A DNA stretch of 42,981 nt, taken from Sandaracinaceae bacterium (lineage in GTDB: Bacteria; Myxococcota_A; Polyangia; Polyangiales; JAFGIB01). Positions 8,369-17,112 of the stretch are shown here, piece by piece (the first letter of the stretch is position 1; the number at the start of each line of letters is the position of its first letter). Position numbers and translations under genes: made by a program. The stretch is taken from contig JADGRF010000070.1 of the NCBI GenBank assembly GCA_017881055.1, positions 1 through 42,981 on the forward strand, written 5' to 3'. The notes beneath the pieces are model-generated. The model did no database searches, was not told the DNA's origin, and saw nothing but the letters and a program-made list of their open reading frames with translations.

Positions 8369-9316
8369 ATGAGCCTGTTCGCCCGCGTGCGGCAGACGAT
8401 CGCCACGCGCGGTCTGCTGACGCGCGGCATGCGCGTGCTCGCGGCCTGCTCCGGCGGTCCGGACTCGGCTGCCATGCTCGGGGCCTTGTCCCAGCTCGCT
8501 CCGGAGCTGGGCTTTGCTCTCGAGGCGGCGTCGGTCGACCACGGGCTGCGCGCCGAGGCCAAGCTCGACCTCGAGATCGCGAGGCAGCAGGCGGCCAGTA
8601 TGGAGGTGCCATTTCATGCGCTGGCCGTGCAGGTCGGCGAGGGCGCTTCGGTTCAGGCGCACGCCCGCCTTGCACGCTACGCGGCGCTCTCCGAGCTCGC
8701 GCGCGAGCTCGGAACAGTACGGATCGCCGTTGGCCACACGCGCGACGACCAAGCCGAAACAGTCCTGCAACGACTGCTGCGTGGCGCGAGCGTGCGCGGC
8801 CTGTCCGCCATCGAGCCGCTGCGTGCGGACGGTGTGATTCGTCCGCTGATCGATGCTCCGCGACGCGACGTTCATGCGTTCGCGCGTGCGCACTTCCCGC
8901 AGATCGCCTGGGATCCGACTAACCTCGACCCGCAATTCACCCGTGTGCGCGTGCGCGAGTCGCTGATTCCGATGTTGGAGCGCGAGGACCCGGCCCTGTC
9001 GGAGCACCTCTCGGACTTGGCCGATGACGCCCGCGAACACTCCGAATTCGTCGAAAAACAGGGCCTATCTTTGCTGGGCAGAGCTCGGGTCGACTCGGAA
9101 ACGCTAGCGATTTCCGCGCTGCTCGAAGCACCTGGCGTGCTGCGGCGCGCAGCCTTGCGTGCATTCTTGACCGAGCACGAGCTGCCCGCCGGCCGCGCGC
9201 ACCTCAGCGATCTCGACGCCGCCTGTGGTCACGGGCGCGGAGAGGTTTGGCTGAACGCGGCCTTCTGCATGAGGGTGGAAAACGGCGGCATTCTGCGCCT
9301 TCGCGCACGCCCCTGA
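8369..9316 (+). CDS. tilS: tRNA(Ile)-lysidine synthetase
   Basis: A 315-residue PP-loop ATPase. It attaches lysine to C34 of the CAU-anticodon tRNA-Ile2, changing both its codon (AUG to AUA) and its aminoacylation identity. The PP-loop is SGGPDSAAM (about residues 28-36). The following AASVDHGLRAEA and GHTRDDQAETVLQRLLRG are the TilS-specific motifs, and LIDAPRRDV is also family-typical. The protein is short, like Aquifex-type TilS; the C-terminal TilS_C domain of E. coli-type enzymes appears absent or very divergent. The ATG at 8369 lies just after the stop of the preceding gene. A probable substrate tRNA is at 402-474. Confidence 0.93.
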   Translation: MSLFARVRQTIATRGLLTRGMRVLAACSGGPDSAAMLGALSQLAPELGFALEAASVDHGLRAEAKLDLEIARQQAASMEVPFHALAVQVGEGASVQAHARLARYAALSELARELGTVRIAVGHTRDDQAETVLQRLLRGASVRGLSAIEPLRADGVIRPLIDAPRRDVHAFARAHFPQIAWDPTNLDPQFTRVRVRESLIPMLEREDPALSEHLSDLADDAREHSEFVEKQGLSLLGRARVDSETLAISALLEAPGVLRRAALRAFLTEHELPAGRAHLSDLDAACGHGRGEVWLNAAFCMRVENGGILRLRARP

Positions 9317-9390
9317 CGCAGCCTTTGCGTTCCAGCGCTTGACGTCGGGCCACTGGGTGCGAAGGTATGTGAAAAGACGGAGTTTTCAAT

Positions 9391-9406
9391 GCGGCTGCAG
9401 AGCCGC
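9391..9406. promoter_or_regulatory. Short hairpin upstream of ftsH
   Basis: GCGGCT-GCAG-AGCCGC forms a perfect 6-bp stem with a 4-base loop in the 175-base gap between tilS and ftsH. There is no T-run after it, so it is not a clear terminator. It may be a leader structure or a protein-binding site. Confidence 0.3.
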
Positions 9407-9457
9407 TATGCTCACCTGTTCCAATGCTACCCGGCAGCAGATTCCCAGTGCACTTCT

Positions 9458-9481
9458 CTCAACCGAGACCTCAACCGAGAC
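9458..9481 (+). repeat. 12-bp tandem direct repeat in the ftsH leader
   Basis: CTCAACCGAGAC occurs twice without a gap at 9458-9469 and 9470-9481, and CGAGG follows at once, giving the ftsH ribosome-binding site. It looks like a local duplication just upstream of the start codon. Confidence 0.8.
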
Positions 9482-9491
9482 CGAGGACAAC

Positions 9492-11414
<1,923 letters not shown>

Positions 11415-11421
11415 GAGGTGC

Positions 11422-11463
11422 CGGCCGCAACGGGATCAAGCCGCAAGATCCCGGGGTCGGCCG
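11422..11463. promoter_or_regulatory. Strong two-part hairpin between ftsH and folP
   Basis: An outer stem CGGCCG (11422-11427) with CGGCCG (11458-11463) encloses an inner stem CGGGATC (11431-11437) with GATCCCG (11447-11453) and loop AAGCCGCAA. That is 13 paired bases in 42 nucleotides with a small internal loop (CAA opposite GGGT). It starts seven bases after the ftsH stop. No T-run follows, so it is more likely an mRNA 3'-end stabiliser, processing site or attenuator than a classical terminator. Confidence 0.5.
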
Positions 11464-11497
11464 AGTGACGCGGGAGTACGAGGGGGAGCGGCCGGAG

Positions 11498-12349
11498 ATG
11501 CCTGCGACGGATTCGAAGGGGAGAAGCTGTCAGGTGTGGGGGGTTCTGAACGTCACGCCGGACTCGTTCAGTGACGGTGGGGAGGCCTGCACGCCCGAAG
11601 CTGCGTTCGCGAAGGCTTCACAGCTGCTCGCGGACGGCGCCGACGTCATCGACGTCGGTGGGGCGTCGTCGCGTCCAGCGGGCGCGACCTACGGCCGAGG
11701 TGCGTCTGCGGTTTCCACGCAAGAAGAGCTGCGTCGTGTACTGCCGGTGATCGGCCGGCTCGCGAGTGAAAAGCGCGCGCGCGTCTCGATCGACACCGTG
11801 AGCGGCGAGGTCGCAGAAGCGGCGTTGCGCGCGGGCGCGCGCATCGTGAACGACGTCTCGGGCGGCGCGAGCGTGGCGCTTTTGCGAGCCGCTGCGGCGC
11901 ACGAGGCCGAGCTGGTGCTCATGCATAACCGCGGCGATGGTCGGCTCGCCGGGAACAACCTGGCGTATGGCGACGTTGTCGAAGACGTGATGCGGGAGCT
12001 CGAACAGGCAGTGGCACGCGCGCGCGAGCAGGGCGTTCTCGCCGAGCGCATCTGGCTCGATCCCGGGATCGGCTTTGCGAAGACGGCTGCGCACTCGGTG
12101 TCGTTGCTCTCGGCGCTGCCGCGCCTCCGGTCCTTGGGCCACCGCGTGCTGGTCGGGCCTTCTCGAAAGTCGTTCATCGCCGAGGTCGAGAAGGCCGCGG
12201 GTCGCGCGGCTTCGGATCCGTCGCAGCGCCTCGGCGGAAGCATAGCCGCCGTCACGGTGGCCGTGCTTCATGGCGCGCATGCCGTGCGCGTCCATGACGT
12301 GCGCGAGACGTGTCAGGCCGTGCTGGTCAGCGAGGCGGTGCGCTCGTGA
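11498..12349 (+). CDS. folP: Dihydropteroate synthase
   Basis: A TIM-barrel enzyme that joins p-aminobenzoate to 6-hydroxymethyl-dihydropterin diphosphate in folate synthesis, the sulfonamide target. Family motifs in order: WGVLNVTPDSFSDGG (pterin diphosphate site), ADVIDVGGASSRPAG, VSIDTVSGEVAEAAL, IVNDVSGG, LVLMHNRG, IWLDPGIGFAKT and VGPSRKSFI. The chosen start is ATG 11498 (283 residues), with GGGGGAG about ten bases upstream. The earlier in-frame GTG at 11465 would start two bases after a strong hairpin and add 11 residues with no family match. The stop overlaps the start of cdaA in GTGA (12346-12349), so the two are coupled. Confidence 0.93.
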   Translation: MPATDSKGRSCQVWGVLNVTPDSFSDGGEACTPEAAFAKASQLLADGADVIDVGGASSRPAGATYGRGASAVSTQEELRRVLPVIGRLASEKRARVSIDTVSGEVAEAALRAGARIVNDVSGGASVALLRAAAAHEAELVLMHNRGDGRLAGNNLAYGDVVEDVMRELEQAVARAREQGVLAERIWLDPGIGFAKTAAHSVSLLSALPRLRSLGHRVLVGPSRKSFIAEVEKAAGRAASDPSQRLGGSIAAVTVAVLHGAHAVRVHDVRETCQAVLVSEAVRS

Positions 12350-13272
12350 TCAGCGAAATCTCTTCGCGCCTGATTCACTTTTTCGCTCGCGACACGTCGC
12401 GCGTGCTCTGGGACTTCGCGGACATCGTCCTGGTCGCGGTGATCCTCTACTTCGCGCTCTTGCTGCTCAAGGGCACGCGCGCCATGCAGATGGGCGTGGG
12501 CCTGGTGCTGGTGTTCATCGTATACGAGGCCGCCAAGCGGCTCGGGCTCGTCACGCTGTACACGATGCTCGACACGCTGCTCACCTCGCTCGTGCTGATC
12601 CTGGTGGTGATCTTCCAACAGGACATTCGCCGCGCGCTCGTGCGCTTCGGCCGCCGCCCGTTCTTTGCTTCGGCCGGCGTGGCCATGGAGCACCAGGTCA
12701 TCGACGACGCCGTGCGTGCTGCGTCGTCGCTGGCTCAAAAGCAGATCGGCGCGCTGATCGTGTTCGAGCGCGAAGGCTTGCTCGACGAGTTCATCGAAGC
12801 GGGCACGCCGCTCGACGCGGCGGTCTCGAAGGAGCTGCTCTACAGCATCTTCATTCCGAGCCATGAGAACCCGATCCACGACGGCGCCGTGATCATCCGG
12901 GAAGGACGCATCTGGCAGGCGGGCGCGTTTCTGCCGCTCACTGCCAGCACCAAGCTCGATCGCAACTTGGGCACGCGCCATCGCGCGGCCATCGGCTTGT
13001 CCGAAGAAACCGATGCCGTCGTGATCGTGGTTTCCGAGGAGCGAGGCGAGGTGAGCCTGTGCTTCAACGGCAACATCGTGCGCAATCTCGACGCTGCTCT
13101 GCTACGTAAGGTGCTGATGGGCCTGTTTCAGAAACGCCAGAAGCGTAAGACCGGTCGTCACGACGGGCGCGAGAGCAAAGACCGCGTCTCGCGCACAGGC
13201 TCCGCGCCTTCGGGCGTCAGTGAGTCCCAGTCGCCGCCTCCGAACCCGAAGGAACACACGGAGACTTCGTGA
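12346..13272 (+). CDS. cdaA: Diadenylate cyclase CdaA (c-di-AMP synthase)
   Basis: A 308-residue membrane protein that condenses two ATP into c-di-AMP, a messenger that controls osmolyte and potassium balance and envelope homeostasis. Three N-terminal helices lie at about 24-43, 47-65 and 70-90. The DAC domain follows with the catalytic motif DGA (HDGAVII, 179-181) and the RHR motif (GTRHRAA, 211-213), both intact. After about residue 262 comes a charged, Ser/Pro-rich tail of about 45 residues not needed for the fold. The start is GTG 12346, overlapping the folP stop, and its own stop overlaps the cdaR start in another GTGA (13269-13272). The folP-cdaA-cdaR coupling is seen directly in the sequence. 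Confidence 0.95.
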   Translation: MISEISSRLIHFFARDTSRVLWDFADIVLVAVILYFALLLLKGTRAMQMGVGLVLVFIVYEAAKRLGLVTLYTMLDTLLTSLVLILVVIFQQDIRRALVRFGRRPFFASAGVAMEHQVIDDAVRAASSLAQKQIGALIVFEREGLLDEFIEAGTPLDAAVSKELLYSIFIPSHENPIHDGAVIIREGRIWQAGAFLPLTASTKLDRNLGTRHRAAIGLSEETDAVVIVVSEERGEVSLCFNGNIVRNLDAALLRKVLMGLFQKRQKRKTGRHDGRESKDRVSRTGSAPSGVSESQSPPPNPKEHTETS

Positions 13273-14228
13273 AGACGACGCCCGAAGTCCCGGAACGCGG
13301 CCCATTCACACGGCTTTTTCTCGATAACCTTCCGTTGAAGGTGCTCGCGTTCGTGCTTGCTGTCGCGCTGTTTTCGCTCGTGCACAGCGATCAAGACGCG
13401 CAGCGCGCGATGCTGATCGATGTGGTGACGCTGCTTCCGCCTGCGCGCGCCGAGAAGATGCTGATCAGCGATCTGCCGGCCCAGGTGAAGCTCACGCTGC
13501 GCGGCTCGCGCTCGCGCATCTCCGCGCTGCAGCGTGACGACTTTCCGCCGATCCAGATGGATCTGCGCGACCCCACCCGCCAGCACTACTACTTCGATGC
13601 CGCCGCCATCGAGCTACCCGCCGCAGTGCAGCTGGTCGCGGTCGAGCCCGCGGCGCTCGATCTGACGTGGGCAAGCAGCGCGGAGCGCAAAGTGCCCGTG
13701 CGAGCGCGTCTGCGCGGGGTGCCCGACGAGGGCTTCATGATCAAGAAGCCGATCGTGGTCGTGCCCGCGACGGTCACGATCCGCGGCCCGGTCGACGAGG
13801 TCGCTGCCATTCACGAGGTGTTCAGCGAAGACGTCTCGATCGACAGCGTCGCGCCCGGCGCCTACGACCGTCGCGTGCAGCTGGAACCTCTGGCCGGTCA
13901 CGTCGCGTATCTGGATCCCGCGTCCGCGCAGATTCACTTCGAGGTGGTGGCCGAGCTGGGCGACCGCGTGCTGCGCAAGCTCGAGGTTGCTGTCGTAGGA
14001 CCGGGCGAAGCATGGCTGCGTCCGACCACGGTGTCGGTCGCGCTGCGAGGCCCCGTGCGCGCGCTGGGCGAGCTCGATCCCGAAGAGATCGTTCCCTATG
14101 TGGACTTGAGCGCACCGATGGCCGACCCGGGTCTGACGCCCGTCGAGGTGAAAGTGCGCGGCATGCCGGAAGGCTTCGAGGTCGTGCGCGTGCTGCCGCC
14201 GAGCGTGCTCGTGAAGCGTCGCAAGTGA
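13269..14228 (+). CDS. cdaR: CdaR/YbbR-domain regulator of CdaA
   Basis: A 319-residue protein with a single N-terminal membrane helix (about residues 22-40, NLPLKVLAFVLAVALFSLV) and an extracytoplasmic part made of repeated beta-rich YbbR modules. Recurring marks are segments such as VPVRARLRGVPDEGFMI, VTIRGPVDEVAAI, VSVALRGPVRALGEL and VEVKVRGMPEGFEV. CdaR is known in Firmicutes to bind and modulate CdaA across the membrane; the same job is inferred here from position and domains. GTG start overlaps the cdaA stop. The next gene is convergent, with a 65-base gap that shows only a weak GCAGG/CCTGC hairpin. glmM, the usual third partner, is not next to it. Confidence 0.88.
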   Translation: MKTTPEVPERGPFTRLFLDNLPLKVLAFVLAVALFSLVHSDQDAQRAMLIDVVTLLPPARAEKMLISDLPAQVKLTLRGSRSRISALQRDDFPPIQMDLRDPTRQHYYFDAAAIELPAAVQLVAVEPAALDLTWASSAERKVPVRARLRGVPDEGFMIKKPIVVVPATVTIRGPVDEVAAIHEVFSEDVSIDSVAPGAYDRRVQLEPLAGHVAYLDPASAQIHFEVVAELGDRVLRKLEVAVVGPGEAWLRPTTVSVALRGPVRALGELDPEEIVPYVDLSAPMADPGLTPVEVKVRGMPEGFEVVRVLPPSVLVKRRK

Positions 14229-14293
14229 CGCGGCTCCGGGCTGCAGGTAAAGAATGTTCCCTGCGGTCAACGCAAGGGGCGCCGGGTATGGCG

Positions 14294-16669
14294 TCAGACT
14301 ACGCGGCGGGTCTTCTCTGCGTCGTCGTTGCGTAGCGCGGCCAGGCTCGAACGACGTAGCTCGCGCTGTTGCGTGCGTATGTCGACTTCGCCGTAGCGGT
14401 CGGACGTGTAGTAGAAGTAGCGGTTGAGCCCGGCACGATTCATCGTGTACAGGAACAAGTCCGCGAGCTTCTCGAAGCCAGCGGCTTCCAGCACCGAGCC
14501 GTCGACGCCGTCGGTCGTGTTGAGGAACACGTCCCCGGTCGGAGTTTGCGACGGCTTCTTCAGGATGTGCACTAGCGCGGTGCGCAGCGCGTCGCCCGTC
14601 GCGTCCTGCTCGGTGTGCACTGGCAAGATCCACGTCGCGTTCAACATCCAGGTGAAGTTGAGGCCAGGGGACGTGATCTCTTCGATCATCGCGTAGATCG
14701 GTTGACCGGCGCGGGAGACCGTCTCGCAGACGCGCTTGCGCTTGAGGCCGACGCGCGCGAATCCACTGGCGGTCTCGGGGATGTGGAACTCGCCGGGCAA
14801 GAACGAGAGGGCGGCCGCGCCCTGGACACCGATGCAGCGCTCGGCGGCGTGCGAGACGGTGGGCTCGTGGGTCGCGCGCAGCGCACGCACTACGAGCTTG
14901 CTGGTGGGTGAAACCTCGATCGGACGCGACACCTCACCAGGCTTGCACCAGAGCTGTACGTTGCGGCGCTCGATGGCTTCCGGCGTTCCGGTCGTGCCGA
15001 AGAAGCGTTCGTAGAACGCGTTCATCTGCTTGTTGTCCGACTTGACGAAGAACACCAGGTAGTGGCCTTCGGGCCGCGATTGCACGTGGTCGACGTATGC
15101 GCGTTGCAGGCGGCCCGCCGCGGTCGCGCTGTGCGCGTTGACGCTCACGAAGTGCTGCGCGACGAAGGCACGCTCCCACGGCCGAATCGCGGTCACAGCG
15201 CCGTCCGGCTCGTCGCCTGCGCCATGCACGAAGGTTTGTACGAGGTCGGGGCCCGCGTGGTGCAGGCGATGCCAGACGCGCTTGGCAGCTGGCATGATCG
15301 GATCGAGGTTGCGGCGCATGTGCGGAGCGAACAGGCCGCCCTGCTTGTAGATCGCAAGCATTGCATTGAAGTTCTGGCCATCGTGGACGGTGATGTCCGG
15401 GTGGCCGAGCGACGACACGAGGCTGACGAAGTCGGCTTTCTGCGCGATGTTCGGCTTCGTGATCGCCGCGCGCGCGTGGCCTCGACCCCCTTCCGAGCTG
15501 ACGCTCTCGATGCGTGTGTCGCCAAGCGCGATGCGTGAGCTCCCCGAACACACGCAGGCGTCCTCGAGCGGTAGCCCTTCCCACAAGAGATCGCGCGACG
15601 ACGAGGCGTCGAACGTGATGCTCTGGAACGAAATCTCCGACACGTCTCGAGTCTCGCGCTCGCCGGTCACCGGGTTGCGGAACACGAGCGAGATCCCGCG
15701 CCCCGGCTCGCGCGCGACGTGGCGGTCGCGGTGGAACGTGCGTGCGCGACGCAAGTGCAGCGGCATGGCAGTGCGCACCCAGCCGGCGGTGCGTTCGAGC
15801 ACGCGCACGGTTACCTCGTAGTCGACCGCGAAGAGCTCGAAGTTGAGCTTTATATAGCGTGGATCGACGCGGGCCTGGGGCGGTGGAAAGAAGGCGATCA
15901 GCAGCGCGTCACGCTCGGCGTCGCCGAAGCGGACGGTGCCCTGACCCCACACGGGCGCTTCGAACGAGCCGCGCGCGCCCGAAAGCGCGGCAAACTCCAT
16001 TACGCGTCGAACGCGTACCGGATCCGAGATGACGTCGCTCGCGTCGTCGCCGGCGGATGCTGTCTCGGTACGCAAGCGCAACGTGCAGCGGAAGCGTCGG
16101 CTGCCGTCGGCCGTGCACCACGGCGTGACCTCGACCACGGTGGCGGCGGCACGGCGCAGCACCGCGCGGTCGCCGACGACCTCGACACCACCGAGCTCCT
16201 GACCGGGCGGTATCGGCACGGTGGCATCGATGACGCAGCTGTCGGACGAGATCTCCGAGATTGGAAAGACGTGGCCATCTGTGTCTTGCACGCCGGTTGG
16301 GATCACCAACGCGAGCGGCCTGCGGCTCGGAACTTCGTAGCGCGCGAGGTGCTCGTTCGACTCGACGAGGCACGCCGCGCCGAGATCGACGATGGCTTCG
16401 GTGTCGGAGAGTCGTTCGATGCTGCGGCAGACCAAACGGAACGCACCCGAGCCGTTCTCGCAGTGGATGCTGACCGGGCCCGTGGCGTGGAGCGGCAATG
16501 CTGCGCCTGCGATCGGCGAGAGCAGGAGCTGCTTCTGATCGCGGGTGCTGCGCAGCTCGGAAAGATACGTGCACAGACGCGCGCGCTCTGGTCCGAGATC
16601 GACCACAGCGCGGTCGAGGGTGCGTACTGCGTCTCGGACTCGTCGCATCACGCTGGCTTGGTTGATCAC
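14294..16669 (-). CDS. Large protein with two PilZ-like domains and a GNAT-like C-terminal half
   Basis: A 791-residue protein with no signal peptide or membrane helix, so cytosolic. Residues 45-200 resemble a YcgR-type beta-barrel followed by a PilZ-like module (RYEVPSRRPLALVIP at 110-124, then ISEISSDSCVIDA). Residues 270-390 repeat this pattern with RxxxR at R310/R314 and VSEISFQSITFDA. In both, the family D/N-x-S-x-x-G motif reads E-I-S-x-x-S, so c-di-GMP binding is doubtful. Residues 420-770 look like acyltransferase-type (GNAT-like) folds: HYLVFFVKSDNKQMNAFYERFFG and VLEAAGFEKLADLFLYTM are typical GNAT C-terminal strands. No catalytic residue can be named. GTG start. Neighbours are a hybrid kinase and lipid desaturases, so lipid or envelope modification under second-messenger control is a guess. 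Confidence 0.6.
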   Translation of the reverse strand: MINQASVMRRVRDAVRTLDRAVVDLGPERARLCTYLSELRSTRDQKQLLLSPIAGAALPLHATGPVSIHCENGSGAFRLVCRSIERLSDTEAIVDLGAACLVESNEHLARYEVPSRRPLALVIPTGVQDTDGHVFPISEISSDSCVIDATVPIPPGQELGGVEVVGDRAVLRRAAATVVEVTPWCTADGSRRFRCTLRLRTETASAGDDASDVISDPVRVRRVMEFAALSGARGSFEAPVWGQGTVRFGDAERDALLIAFFPPPQARVDPRYIKLNFELFAVDYEVTVRVLERTAGWVRTAMPLHLRRARTFHRDRHVAREPGRGISLVFRNPVTGERETRDVSEISFQSITFDASSSRDLLWEGLPLEDACVCSGSSRIALGDTRIESVSSEGGRGHARAAITKPNIAQKADFVSLVSSLGHPDITVHDGQNFNAMLAIYKQGGLFAPHMRRNLDPIMPAAKRVWHRLHHAGPDLVQTFVHGAGDEPDGAVTAIRPWERAFVAQHFVSVNAHSATAAGRLQRAYVDHVQSRPEGHYLVFFVKSDNKQMNAFYERFFGTTGTPEAIERRNVQLWCKPGEVSRPIEVSPTSKLVVRALRATHEPTVSHAAERCIGVQGAAALSFLPGEFHIPETASGFARVGLKRKRVCETVSRAGQPIYAMIEEITSPGLNFTWMLNATWILPVHTEQDATGDALRTALVHILKKPSQTPTGDVFLNTTDGVDGSVLEAAGFEKLADLFLYTMNRAGLNRYFYYTSDRYGEVDIRTQQRELRRSSLAALRNDDAEKTRRVV

Positions 16670-17112
16670 GAGTCCCCCACGAGTAGGGCTCGCGATGTGT
16701 CGCTCGATCCCGCTGTGCTCCAGAAAGTCTGCGTCACGAATGGATTCACGCTCCCTCTCTTCTGCTACACGAAACCACGAGTGCTCTCAAGTCGATCAGT
16801 CCGCGCTTTCCAAGGTGTACATGTGTGTAAACGAAGCTTCGACCTTAAGCGCGTTGCAGCCGTGAGCGGCAGTGATCTCTTCATGCTCGTGCGAGTGTCC
16901 GCGTCTTTCCGAATCGCCAGATTCATCACGCGTTAGCGAGACGCGAACAGGCTCGAATCACACGCACGTCGTGCGTGCGTGTCGTTCATCCACGTCTGCT
17001 TGGGCGCGGCTTACGAGTGTATGCAGTGCCGTGCTGAGCCACTCGGCTAGCCCACGGTGGCTAGTACGTGTGACCGCCGGCGTTCCACCGAGCGCCGACT
17101 CGCGCAGCTCAC
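16670..17112. other. 443-base non-coding gap with a hairpin
   Basis: No convincing gene is seen in either strand between the PilZ-like gene and the hybrid kinase, both on the minus strand. The gap must hold the end of the kinase transcript and perhaps the promoter of the PilZ-like gene. A clean hairpin, ACACGCACG-TCGTG-CGTGCGTGT, lies at 16960-16982 (9-bp stem, 5-base loop). It has no T-run on the minus strand. The segment 16740-16860 is less GC-rich than its surroundings, as promoter DNA often is. Confidence 0.4.

Noticed and set aside
9339-9491. Upstream start for ftsH
   Set aside because: It would add 51 residues without FtsH similarity across a hairpin and a tandem repeat. GTG 9492 has GAGG and gives the usual length.
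11465-11497. GTG 11465 as the folP start
   Set aside because: It lies two bases after a strong hairpin with no free ribosome site. ATG 11498 has GGGGGAG upstream.
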